Source: Desulfobulbaceae bacterium (GTDB lineage: Bacteria > Desulfobacterota > Desulfobulbia > Desulfobulbales > Desulfocapsaceae). From it: DNA of 64,000 bases. The stretch's first letter is position 1, and the number at the start of each line of letters is the position of its first letter. The stretch lies in contig JALSMA010000017.1 in assembly GCA_026988015.1 (NCBI GenBank), positions 1-64,000 of the forward strand. Direction: 5' to 3'. Positions 14,375 to 22,258 of the stretch are shown here, in pieces. A model generated the notes under the pieces. That model did no database searches. It was given only the letters and a program-made list of their open reading frames with translations, and was not told the origin of the DNA. Both the position numbers and the translations under genes were made by a program.

Positions 14375-15957
14375 CAGTTGTTACTCCTTTCCTTGACCTC
14401 ACAGGCCAGCCCGGCCAGCTCGGTGACGAGGTTTGTCAGTCCGTTCGTTTTCAGCTCCATATCGATTCCCGTTTCTCGGATTTCGATCGTTTCAACCAAG
14501 AGCTGGATCAGTCGGTTGCGCTCAAGCGGGAAGAGATCCTCCCAGAAGGTTTCCACACTCTGGAATGCCTCGGAAACATCGCCTTCCGATATCTGTTCTG
14601 TATCAATTACCTTCAATCGGGCAGATACGTTGGTGAGCTGCTTGGTCAAATCAACGGCCTGCTGGTTGACCAAGGGCAGCCTGTTGTTTCGGTCGGGATC
14701 GTCATTGTCAGGCGACATCAGCTTCAGCGCTTCCTGCCTGACATTCTGAAGGGATTGCTCAAGTTCTTTTTTCTGGACTTGCAGACGCTGCCGCTCTTCT
14801 TTCTCGATCTCTCTGGCTGCAAAATAGGTCTTGGCAACTAAAGTGGGTGTTCGGAATACAGCTCCCAGCTGGTCAAGCACTACCGATTCAATGTCCCCGG
14901 CTGGAACTCTCTTGATAGGACATTGACTGACGGCACGTTTGGTATCCTTTTCACATATATAATAGGAGTAACGCCGGTCGCCTTTATTGGTATAGGTAAT
15001 GCCCATAGCACTATCACAGTGCCCGCACCGGATAACCCCACTCAAAGGAGAGATCATCTTTACCCGGGCCTTGCTCATCTTGGTTCGATTGTTTTCCGAG
15101 AGCAGACTCTGAACCTTGTCCCATGTATTCCGATCAATCAACGCTTCATGCTCGCCGGGATAATTATTCCCTTTGTAGGCAATCTCCCCGATGTAAAGTC
15201 TGTTGTTGAGAAGCCGGTAAACCTGAGCCGTGTTCCATTCGGTGCCGACTCGTTCTTTTCCTTTTTTGGTGGTCCATGATTTGGTTTTGTATCCTTGCTC
15301 GTTGAGTTCCTGTGCGACTTTCTTGGCAGAGCCCACCTGTGTGTATCGCCTGAATATGAGCTTCACCAGTGGAGCCTCACTCTGATTGACAAGCAGCTTT
15401 TTGTTTACGCGGTCAACGTCATAACCAAGAACCGCAGGACCTCCGCAATATTTGCCACGGCGTTTTGCGGCAGCAACCTTGTCCCGGATACGCTCACCGA
15501 TAACTTCCCGTTCATACTGGGCAAAGGTGATCAGGATTCCCAGAAACATTCGACCCGTTGGATCGGTGGTGCTGAAATGCTGGGTGACGGAAACGAAGCT
15601 CACTTCCTTTTCGTTGAAGAGCTCTATCATCTTCATGAAATCCAGCAGGGAGCGCGACAGTCGGTCGATTTTGTAGACAACGATGACATCAATCTTACCG
15701 GCATCGATATCGGCCAGCAGCCTTTGGAGAGCCGGACGTTCCATGTTACCTCCGGAAAACCCGCCATCGTCATATCGATATGGAATGGCTTTCCAGCCCT
15801 GAAGTTTCTGACTCTCGATGTAGGCCTCACCAGCTTCTCTTTGAGCATCGAGTGAATTGAATTCCTGCTCCAAGCCTTCTTCGTGACTCTTTCTGGTGTA
15901 GATTGCACACCGGAGTGTTTTGCGCTGACCATTCTGGGTGTTGGTATTGTTAAGCAT
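14374..15957 (-). CDS. Large serine recombinase (integrase)
   Basis: Domain order is a resolvase catalytic domain with the nucleophile in CAIYTRKSHEE (Ser24 counted from the chosen start) and IDVIVVYKIDRLSRSLLDF, then a recombinase domain (GTEWNTAQVYRLLNN region), a zinc ribbon (GVIRCGHCDSAMG with a later YYICEKD), and a long C-terminal coiled-coil segment. I start at ATG 15957 (MLNNTNTQ, 527 aa), 8 nt after GGGAGG; the track start GTG at 15966 sits right on that site. It should integrate and excise the element with DUF2924 and the ParB-like partner. Confidence 0.93.
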   Translation of the reverse strand: MLNNTNTQNGQRKTLRCAIYTRKSHEEGLEQEFNSLDAQREAGEAYIESQKLQGWKAIPYRYDDGGFSGGNMERPALQRLLADIDAGKIDVIVVYKIDRLSRSLLDFMKMIELFNEKEVSFVSVTQHFSTTDPTGRMFLGILITFAQYEREVIGERIRDKVAAAKRRGKYCGGPAVLGYDVDRVNKKLLVNQSEAPLVKLIFRRYTQVGSAKKVAQELNEQGYKTKSWTTKKGKERVGTEWNTAQVYRLLNNRLYIGEIAYKGNNYPGEHEALIDRNTWDKVQSLLSENNRTKMSKARVKMISPLSGVIRCGHCDSAMGITYTNKGDRRYSYYICEKDTKRAVSQCPIKRVPAGDIESVVLDQLGAVFRTPTLVAKTYFAAREIEKEERQRLQVQKKELEQSLQNVRQEALKLMSPDNDDPDRNNRLPLVNQQAVDLTKQLTNVSARLKVIDTEQISEGDVSEAFQSVETFWEDLFPLERNRLIQLLVETIEIRETGIDMELKTNGLTNLVTELAGLACEVKERSNN

Positions 15958-16456
15958 TTTGACCACCTCCCTTTTTTCTGTGACTGCTTTTCAGACCGAA
16001 GAAAATCTTTCCGTTCCATCTGGTTCCGGTTATCTCACGGGCAACAGCGCTTAAAGATCTGAAGATGCGGCCGTCATACTCATAGCCACTATCCCGGGCT
16101 ATCACTTCATAGCGCTGGTCGTTCCAGATTCGGACAAAGCGAGTGCCGGGAAGGATGGTTTCCTGTGATTTTCGCTCCTCAGGGATTTTACGGATCACGG
16201 TTGCGACTGGATCTGTTTCGGCAACCTGTTTGAGGTGGGCTTTGGCTTGCTCGGACAGACCACCGTAAAAGAGTTCCTGTATTCGGTGCGCCAGCCGTTT
16301 TATCAGAAACTGTTTTTTGTACTTGGGTGGTTCGGTTCCATAAAGATCCAGCCATTTTTCTCTGAGCTGATCAAGGCTCAACGTCTGGAGCGTGGCCAGT
16401 TGCCTCAACACCGAGGTCTTGGCTCGCTCGTCTTTCTTTTTTTTCAGGTCATTCAT
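15950..16456 (-). CDS. DUF2924 protein, recombinase partner
   Basis: The 168-aa protein matches the DUF2924 pattern: LREKWLDLYGTEPPKYKKQFLIKRLAHRIQEL in outline, then LPGTRFVRIWNDQRYEVIARDSGYEYDGR, and a C-terminal SLSAVAREITGTRWNGKIFFGL. DUF2924 genes are regularly found just upstream of large serine recombinases in integrative elements, where the second half looks like a DNA-binding add-on. It overlaps the recombinase gene by 8 bp. Exact function unknown. Confidence 0.85.
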   Translation of the reverse strand: MNDLKKKKDERAKTSVLRQLATLQTLSLDQLREKWLDLYGTEPPKYKKQFLIKRLAHRIQELFYGGLSEQAKAHLKQVAETDPVATVIRKIPEERKSQETILPGTRFVRIWNDQRYEVIARDSGYEYDGRIFRSLSAVAREITGTRWNGKIFFGLKSSHRKKGGGQNA

Positions 16457-16486
16457 TTACAACTCCTTAATTACGGTTACAGGACT

Positions 16487-16741
16487 TTAGTTGTCATGAA
16501 TGACGCTCTTTCTCGGAGAAGAATCAAGTCCTTCTCCGAAGGTTCTGGAAGAATCTGCAATATTCTTTAACCCATTGGCATTATTTGCTTTACGGTATCG
16601 ATTCCTGAGGGCTGCAATAGCCAGAATGGCCGCAATTGCATCCAGCTGTTGTTCCGGTGTAATACATTCAGCGTCTGGTAATTGTGCTTCACTCAGCGTC
16701 TCTGAATAAGGGTTTTCGGGTGCTAATTCCACATCAAGCAT
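16487..16741 (-). CDS. Small acidic protein upstream of DUF2924 (84 aa)
   Basis: The protein begins MLDVELAPENPYSETLSEAQLP, followed by a helical stretch CITPEQQLDAIAAILAIAALRNRYRK. I start at ATG 16741 because CGGAGG lies 5 nt upstream; the track start at 16831 reads through a leader. The C-terminal tail is polar and probably disordered. It resembles small proteins that precede DUF2924 and serine recombinases in similar elements, with no known role. A frame that ends within its start codon region may couple its translation. Confidence 0.7.
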   Translation of the reverse strand: MLDVELAPENPYSETLSEAQLPDAECITPEQQLDAIAAILAIAALRNRYRKANNANGLKNIADSSRTFGEGLDSSPRKSVIHDN

Positions 16742-16861
16742 AAGGGCCTCCGTTGGGCCGGTGCCGATGGGAGAAGCTGCGGGTGCCAAAAACAAAAGGC
16801 GGCTGGGATGCGCGTTTTTCAGCACCCACAACCGCCTCTGCCTGGCATCCGGCCAATTGTC
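16742..16861 (-). promoter_or_regulatory. Structured leader of the recombinase operon with the shared CACCCACAAC repeat
   Basis: This is part of a divergent gap of about 300 bp before lexA. The copy at 16823-16861 is related to 13242-13280. On the minus strand GGCGG...CCGCC arms can form a hairpin around TGTGGGTGC...GCATCCCA. An in-frame reading gives RQLAGCQAEAVVG and ends GGPYA with its stop overlapping the ATG of the 84-aa gene, so a leader peptide with coupled translation is conceivable, although no clear start codon is seen. A copy of the 12-bp leader motif is at 16908. Confidence 0.45.
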
Positions 16862-16959
16862 TGGTTTCTAACTCTTGTCCGAATTGAATCTTCGGAGTTT
16901 CCGGAGGTTACATACCGGAAGAGTTTTTAACCTGTCGGAAATATTATTTATAAGATTTC

Positions 16960-16988
16960 TTGACCTGATAGATATAAGGTCGTATATT
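16960..16988 (+). promoter_or_regulatory. Promoter and probable operator of the lexA operon
   Basis: TTGACC and TATATT are separated by 17 nt. The dyad GACCT-N10-AGGTC (16962-16981) overlaps the -35 box and fills the spacer, an ideal position for autorepression by the LexA-type product encoded 60 nt downstream. Confidence 0.75.
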
Positions 16989-17046
16989 TATATGTTATTC
17001 GGCCCAATATGGGGCTCTCTGTCTTTTTATAAGGAAGGAGTACGCT

Positions 17047-17670
17047 ATGGGCAGAAACAAAGAAGATGACATAACACCGTTGCAGCAGGAAACGCTTGAT
17101 GAGATATGCCGGTATGTTTCAGCCAAAGGGTATCCGCCAACGGTTAAGGAATTGAGCGAAACATTTGGAATCAGTCACGCCAGTGTGCATGACCGGATCA
17201 ACCAGCTGGTTCGCAAAGGTTATTTGAAAAGAGAGGATGGTAAGGCTCGCGGATTGACCGTGACCAAACCTCCCCAGACAAACGCTGTCGCTCTTGTGGC
17301 GGTCCCGATTGTCGGCACAGTCGCAGCCGGTCAGCCGATCTTCGCTCAGGAGAACATTATGGGCGAGGTATTGGTGGAAGCCTCTGTTGTTGGATCAGGC
17401 AAGTGTTTTGCTCTGTATGCGCAGGGTAACAGCATGATAAACGCCGATATAAATGACGGCGACCTGATCATTGTAAGGCGGCAGCCAATTGCTGAAGATG
17501 GTGATATCGTTATTGCTCTGCTGGACGATGAAGCCACAGTCAAGAGGCTGAAAATCAACAATGAGCTCATTGAGCTGGTCCCGGAGAATCCGAGACTGAA
17601 ACCCATCAGGGTGAAACCTGAAGATGAATTGAGGATTCTCGGCAAAGTGGTGGGCCGTAAACGAATTTGA
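17047..17670 (+). CDS. lexA: LexA-type SOS repressor
   Basis: The 207-aa protein has an N-terminal winged HTH (TVKELSETFGISHASVHDRINQLVRKGYL in outline) and a C-terminal S24 self-cleavage domain. The probable cleavage site is the Ala-Gly of GTVAAGQPI, the serine is in QGNSMINADI and the lysine in EATVKRL. This is a standard LexA length and layout. RBS GGAGTACGCT precedes the ATG. It heads a plus-strand operon of element genes and may also act on the divergent recombinase side. Since it lies inside the element, it is likely an element-borne copy rather than the host lexA. Confidence 0.92.
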   Translation: MGRNKEDDITPLQQETLDEICRYVSAKGYPPTVKELSETFGISHASVHDRINQLVRKGYLKREDGKARGLTVTKPPQTNAVALVAVPIVGTVAAGQPIFAQENIMGEVLVEASVVGSGKCFALYAQGNSMINADINDGDLIIVRRQPIAEDGDIVIALLDDEATVKRLKINNELIELVPENPRLKPIRVKPEDELRILGKVVGRKRI

Positions 17671-17717
17671 GAGAACATAACATGCAAGAATAATAGAAAG
17701 GAAAACAGGAGACAATA

Positions 17718-18884
17718 ATGGCAACTTTAAACCTTCGCCGCTTTTCAAAGCCGGAAATGCTCCGGAAGATCGACCGGAGCCATCTGATCACATTTTTTGA
17801 GCCCTATACCGAATATCTATCCGGGCGAGGAATAGAGTTGCCAGCGGCAGCCAATGAAGACGGACTGGATTATTCAGCTCTAAGTACCGTTTTGATTAAT
17901 CCAAATGCCAGTACTCCTGAGGGGATGGCAGAGGCACTTTATTATATCAATGAGGTATCTACCCCAGAGGGCTTTGACCTGATACAGGATGCCATTGCCG
18001 ATACCGCGATTGATGTCAGTATCTCTGAAGATGCCGCCTATGGTGATTTGGCCCTGCAGGTGTGGCTTCAGGATAGTGACCTTATTGAGCGTATTCATGC
18101 TGAACAGTTCCTCTTCCGCCCACGTTCCTTTGAGTATTTCAAATGCACCCGAGAAACCATCCCGGATTTCGAAGAACCGAGCGAAGAAACTATTGCCGCC
18201 CTCGAAGCGGATCTGGATGAATGGTTTGCTAAAAAAAGACGTGGTCGAGCCTCCAAGGTATTAAAATATGTGAAAGATGACTTTGTCTGGTTTCTCGTCC
18301 GTCATGGTGAACCTTTCACCCGGGAATCCATCATCAAGGATGATAAATCCTCGAGCCTGTTTTATCGACCGGAAAAATATGATGTGATCGTTTACAACCC
18401 GGAGAACGGTGAGATCCGGATGAATGCACGATCCAAAGGTGAAAAGGAACTGTACCGCACCAAGTTCGGGCTCCACCTTTTTGGTGATGCCGAGTTTTTC
18501 GATGGAAAGAGCAAATTTACGTTGGAGCCACTCCGGGAATCGGGATCAGCCTCCATTCTTTGTGATGATATTGAAGGGATCGATTGGGTACGCCTCAAGG
18601 AACTTCAAATTTATTGGGGAGGAACACATAAAGAAATTGAGATCCGGAAAGCCGAGGATATCTTTGCTTCCTTGGAAGAGCGGGATCGCAGCATCCCCAA
18701 TGGGGGGCGATTGAACAAGGCAAGTTTTCAAATCAAGTTTTCCGACTCCAAAACGCCACGAACCGTAACTCTAAGCTCAGGCAACCGGGCTCAGTTCAAA
18801 CGGGATGATGATGCTGAAGTGCTGGAAGAGTGGTTGATCCGTCGTGGATTTGTCATAGCAGATTCGGAGGATAATGGTGAGTGA
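17718..18884 (+). CDS. Unrecognised protein 1 of the LexA-led operon (388 aa)
   Basis: The gene lies 47 nt after lexA with RBS AGGAGACAATA. The protein is acidic and soluble, with no membrane segment or obvious catalytic motif. It starts NLRRFSKPEMLRKIDRSHLITFF and has a middle part with EALYYINEVSTPEGFDLI. Its last 60 residues (ASFQIKFSDSKTPRTV) loosely resemble the start of the C-terminal domain shared by the next two proteins. The 11-bp overlap with the next gene indicates a coordinated operon. I do not recognise the family; a sensor or structural component of a three-gene system is speculation. Confidence 0.8.
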   Translation: MATLNLRRFSKPEMLRKIDRSHLITFFEPYTEYLSGRGIELPAAANEDGLDYSALSTVLINPNASTPEGMAEALYYINEVSTPEGFDLIQDAIADTAIDVSISEDAAYGDLALQVWLQDSDLIERIHAEQFLFRPRSFEYFKCTRETIPDFEEPSEETIAALEADLDEWFAKKRRGRASKVLKYVKDDFVWFLVRHGEPFTRESIIKDDKSSSLFYRPEKYDVIVYNPENGEIRMNARSKGEKELYRTKFGLHLFGDAEFFDGKSKFTLEPLRESGSASILCDDIEGIDWVRLKELQIYWGGTHKEIEIRKAEDIFASLEERDRSIPNGGRLNKASFQIKFSDSKTPRTVTLSSGNRAQFKRDDDAEVLEEWLIRRGFVIADSEDNGE

Positions 18885-19953
18885 AGCCCTGCTGTGGCAA
18901 TTTTTGGAAGAGCATCCGAAGCAGAATGCGCCGTGGTGTGAATGGCAGGATGCGTTTGGCGGTTGGGATTCCTTCAGTGGATTTGAAACGAAGTTCCTGC
19001 AGCTGACCAATCAGCGTGCGTCTGCGGTCAATTGTCGAACCGACTGTGGACAAGGTTGCCCCAGAAAAGTTGTCGAACATGCCGCCGATGATATTGCTGC
19101 GGTTTGCCCTGAGCAGGAAGAGAAGCCTTACAGCCTGAACAAGAGGGATGTGCTGGTCTATACATTGACCCGGTCATCGTTCCACAAAAGCATCTGCGCC
19201 GGGCTTGGAATCACACGGAATGAAAATTCGCTGGACGGCATTCCCGGTGTTTTCCGTCTGGGGGATTACACACCGACCGCCGGTTTCAATTTTCCGGTTT
19301 ACCTGACCTTCAAGAGTGACCCGGACGCACTTCTTGAAAGCGTCAGGAATATCAGTCTGCTTGGGCAGGACCCTTATGCGCTGATCATTCCAACCCGCAA
19401 GCAGCTGACACCCCGGACCGAAGACCTGCTTAACCGGAGCGGATCAATATGTATCGTGCTGAGCGAGGAATTTTCCATTCAAGCCAATGGCAGCCTGAAA
19501 GCTCTCAGACCAGCGACCGATGTATTTACAACCTTTCAGGCAGATGTGCCTGAGCCGGATTCCGGTGGCATGGTCCATTTTGATACGCCTGCCGGTATTA
19601 ACTGGAGCGGCATCAGCATCAAGTTTATTGACGGCCATACCGTTTCCATCCGCACGACCAAATCACACGGCCAGTACAATTACACCCAAATGGGAATGGC
19701 TAATACCAGAAACGGGAACCCGACTGTTCACTGGACCCTCTTGCGGGATTTTGCGGAAAACCAAGGCATTATTGATAACACAAGCCCCAAGGACACACCG
19801 TTTCATCATATGTCCAAGCGTAAACAGAATTTATCCAAAAAGCTAAGGCAATTTTTCCGTCTAACAGACGACCCGATTGAATACCTGAAGGAAGAAGGAT
19901 GCTACCGATGCCTTTTCACAATCAAGCCTGAGGGGGATGACGAATATGCATAA
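18874..19953 (+). CDS. Unrecognised protein 2 of the LexA-led operon, with shared C-terminal domain (359 aa)
   Basis: The N-terminal 95 residues contain Trp-rich (WCEWQDAFGGWDSF) and Cys-containing (CRTDCGQGCP) stretches. A central segment holds GVFRLGDYTPTAGFNFPVYL and PYALIIPTRKQL. The C-terminal ~115 residues (WSGISIKFIDGHTVSI, YNYTQMGMANTRNGNP, LSKKLRQFFRLTDDPIE, YRCLFTIKPEGDD) are clearly related to the end of the next protein. That domain looks like a winged-helix module of the kind seen in uncharacterised mobile-element proteins. The start may be ATG 18874 or the adjacent GTG, both after GGAGG. Confidence 0.8.
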   Translation: MVSEALLWQFLEEHPKQNAPWCEWQDAFGGWDSFSGFETKFLQLTNQRASAVNCRTDCGQGCPRKVVEHAADDIAAVCPEQEEKPYSLNKRDVLVYTLTRSSFHKSICAGLGITRNENSLDGIPGVFRLGDYTPTAGFNFPVYLTFKSDPDALLESVRNISLLGQDPYALIIPTRKQLTPRTEDLLNRSGSICIVLSEEFSIQANGSLKALRPATDVFTTFQADVPEPDSGGMVHFDTPAGINWSGISIKFIDGHTVSIRTTKSHGQYNYTQMGMANTRNGNPTVHWTLLRDFAENQGIIDNTSPKDTPFHHMSKRKQNLSKKLRQFFRLTDDPIEYLKEEGCYRCLFTIKPEGDDEYA

Positions 19954-21895
19954 CGAAGGCGTCATTCACTATGATTTTGAAAAGTCCATGCCATCTTCTC
20001 TTAAAAAAGCAGCGGACTGGGCATGGACTTGTTATGAACGCCTTTGCCTATCTTTTTGCACGACGAATTGTATCAAGAAGGTAAAGTGTAAACTGCCGAC
20101 CCACTTAGAGTCGCACAGCCATGCTGGATTTGAGGAAGCTCAAAAAGCATTTCATGAGGCACTGGCTTATTTGCCTGTAATCGAGATGCCCAATGACGAA
20201 TGTCCGGCGTGCACCGTTGCAAAAGCGCTTCACACATTTCCACTAATTGCTGCCAGATCTGAAGTAACTCCCGTATCAGAAATAAAAATGAACGGTGTTG
20301 ACTGTTATCCTGAAGTTGTTCCCATGGGGGCCAATACAAAAAGATCATTTCCTTGCTGTATTGTAAATACATGGGTAGGAGACTCTGAACACGTCATAGA
20401 AAATCGATGCAGGGAAATGGTGCTACTCAATTTGGACATTGATGAGCTTCCTTCAATGCCTCCATGGGAATATGAAAAAATCGAGCATTCCTTTTTGCAA
20501 GGGCAAACAGTTGTAAAACGATTATGGGCTATCAAACAAGGGGAGCCGGAAGAAGAGATTAAGAAGAGCGAGCTATTTGAATACAATCTTAACAACGCAA
20601 TTGCGGCAACGATCTGCTTGAGAGATCTTCTTCGAGCAAATGTATTTTATCCCGGCGCAATACCTGAAGATGATTTTAGTTCCTTGGAACGGTCCCTTCT
20701 CGAGTGGATTAATCATTCAGTTGAAAACGAGCCTTTGCTAAAAAAAATATACAGTCAGTTATTTAAGGATGAATCATCTGAAGCCACAAATCCTTTGGAT
20801 ACTCTTTCGGCATTCTATTCTGTGATGTTGCTCCATCATCCTGACATGCCTGCAATCAATGCTGACTCCGGTAAAACAAAGGAATCAATTTCTGAGGTCA
20901 TGAACAAATGCCTTGGTGACTCGTTGCAGCCGATCAAAGAGGCACGCGACTATATCGTTAACGCAAAGCTGAGAAGCTGTATATATCCAACACCAGAAGG
21001 AAATGCCCAGTATCGTTCTACTTCAAGGTACTTCATGATGCTCCGAGAATATTGGATGCTTTGCCAAAAAGCTGTTACTGATCGGACCAATCATCATGTG
21101 GCTTGGCACCCATACCCCCTGTCAACCATTGTGATTAATTTGAAGCACCGGATTGATGCTTGTATCAAGGGGATGTCTGAAACGGGATTTGACATTTCAC
21201 CGAATATTCAAAGTGACATGGATGATCTGGTGGAAGCCTTATTGCATTGGGATGTCGATGAATTCAGCATTGGTGGGGAGGATTTGTTGAACAAAATCCA
21301 ATCTGTCGCTTTATGGATTGAAGAAACGGATATTCAAGTTGGTCGATCACTCTCTGCAATGATCCCTGAAGAGCAGACTTATATCGAATATGCACACCAA
21401 CTCTTCGAGAAATACAACAAGGATGCCAAGGCTGCTTTTCAAAAGATGTTGAGCAACGCCGACAAGCAAGCCGCACAGTACAAGAAGGACACTCAACCCG
21501 AGAGCCCGAAAGAAAAAAACGGAGAGACCTTCCCGCTGCCCCAAGGAGCAAAATGGAGCGAGCTTACACTTGAATTCTCGGATGGCCATGTAGTCACTGT
21601 TAAGTTTCAAGAAAAGCGCAAGCGCTTTACATACGCACAAATGGGGATGGTTTGTAGCAAAAGTGGAAACCCAAATAAGCAATGGGATCTGCTGAAAGCT
21701 TTTGCCGAATCATACGGCCAGATCGATTGGCAAAACCGGTTTGCTTCAAACAAGCTCAAAAAACAGAAACAGGAACTTTCCAAACGCCTCCGGGAATTTT
21801 TTCGGATCGAAGAAGACCCAATTGAGTGGGGCAAAGGTGAAAAATCCTACCGCTGCCTTTTCACGATAAAGCCTGAAGGAGCTGATGATTATTGA
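19946..21895 (+). CDS. Unrecognised protein 3 of the LexA-led operon, with shared C-terminal domain (about 649 aa)
   Basis: The large N-terminal region (about 500 residues) is helical, has scattered cysteines (CTTNCIKKVKC; CPACTVAK, a C-x2-C) and matches nothing I know. A charged linker (ESPKEKNGE) leads to the C-terminal domain shared with protein 2 (WSELTLEFSDGHVVTV, FTYAQMGMVCSKSGNP, LSKRLREFFRIEEDPIE, YRCLFTIKPEGADDY). The DNA of the N-terminal part is more AT-rich than the two genes before it, so it may be a later swap onto a common tail. I prefer ATG 19946, about 10 nt after GAGGGG; the track start at 19937 is too close to it. Confidence 0.8.
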   Translation: MHNEGVIHYDFEKSMPSSLKKAADWAWTCYERLCLSFCTTNCIKKVKCKLPTHLESHSHAGFEEAQKAFHEALAYLPVIEMPNDECPACTVAKALHTFPLIAARSEVTPVSEIKMNGVDCYPEVVPMGANTKRSFPCCIVNTWVGDSEHVIENRCREMVLLNLDIDELPSMPPWEYEKIEHSFLQGQTVVKRLWAIKQGEPEEEIKKSELFEYNLNNAIAATICLRDLLRANVFYPGAIPEDDFSSLERSLLEWINHSVENEPLLKKIYSQLFKDESSEATNPLDTLSAFYSVMLLHHPDMPAINADSGKTKESISEVMNKCLGDSLQPIKEARDYIVNAKLRSCIYPTPEGNAQYRSTSRYFMMLREYWMLCQKAVTDRTNHHVAWHPYPLSTIVINLKHRIDACIKGMSETGFDISPNIQSDMDDLVEALLHWDVDEFSIGGEDLLNKIQSVALWIEETDIQVGRSLSAMIPEEQTYIEYAHQLFEKYNKDAKAAFQKMLSNADKQAAQYKKDTQPESPKEKNGETFPLPQGAKWSELTLEFSDGHVVTVKFQEKRKRFTYAQMGMVCSKSGNPNKQWDLLKAFAESYGQIDWQNRFASNKLKKQKQELSKRLREFFRIEEDPIEWGKGEKSYRCLFTIKPEGADDY

Positions 21896-22197
21896 TTCCG
21901 GGTGCAAGAAATCCGAATAAATATTAATTCCCGAAACCTGCGAGAGACTTTTGGTTTGTGAAATCGGGTGGTTTGGTCAGACCGTTTGATGTCTTAACAC
22001 AACTCCAAAATACAGTTATTTGGCTAAATGCTTATTATAAAAGGATATCTGCAACCGGACTTGTTTCGGACTAAGTCTGAGAAAACAGAGAATACCGGCT
22101 CAAACAGAGAATAATATCCGGAGAATAGAGAGAATCAGGCGGCTGGAGAGTGGTTCCGGAAAGATGTCAAAACCGCCCAAACCCTTTGAATACAAGG
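21896..22197. other. Gap holding the right edge of the mobile element
   Basis: About 300 bp without a gene lie between the last operon gene and the tmRNA terminator. They contain the direct repeat AACAGAGAATA (22084-22094 and 22103-22113, period 19) followed by a degenerate GGAGAATAGAGAGAAT, and a small CCCTTTG...CAAGGG hairpin near 22180. The element-chromosome junction should be here. I cannot place it without the left end. Confidence 0.5.
22084..22113. repeat. Direct repeats AACAGAGAATA near the element edge
   Basis: Two exact 11-bp copies lie 19 bp apart, with a third degraded GAGAATA run just after. The position between the last element gene and ssrA makes them candidates for recombinase-binding or attachment-site sequence. 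Confidence 0.5.
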
Positions 22198-22198
22198 G

Positions 22199-22245
22199 AA
22201 AAAGAAAACCCGTCACCTAAGAGTTTTTCTCTGAAGAGACGGGTT
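22199..22245 (-). terminator. Terminator of tmRNA
   Basis: On the minus strand AACCCGTC and GACGGGTT pair across a loop that includes a smaller AGAG/CTCT stem, followed by TTTTCTTTTT. It lies 14 nt after the CCA end of ssrA. Confidence 0.85.
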
Positions 22246-22258
22246 GTCTTTTTTCAAA

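Larger units (their letters stand above)
1..22150. mobile_element. Integrated mobile element (serine recombinase, phage-like replication module, LexA-controlled operon), left end outside window
   Basis: A long minus-strand block holds a large serine recombinase, a phage-type sigma factor, a recombination and replication set (Sak4-like ATPase, DUF669 protein, nucleases, primase, RecD2-like helicase) and RloAB-type defence genes. A divergent plus-strand operon is led by a LexA-type repressor. Housekeeping genes start immediately after, at ssrA. No capsid, terminase, tail, relaxase or type IV secretion gene is visible, so I cannot say whether it is a prophage fragment, a satellite or an integrative element. 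The right edge falls somewhere between the end of the last operon gene and the tmRNA terminator; the coordinate given is approximate. The left edge and hence the att pair are not in the window. Confidence 0.75.

Noticed and set aside
15295-15855. 186-aa plus-strand ORF opposite the recombinase
   Set aside because: It is antisense to the catalytic and recombinase domains with no independent support.
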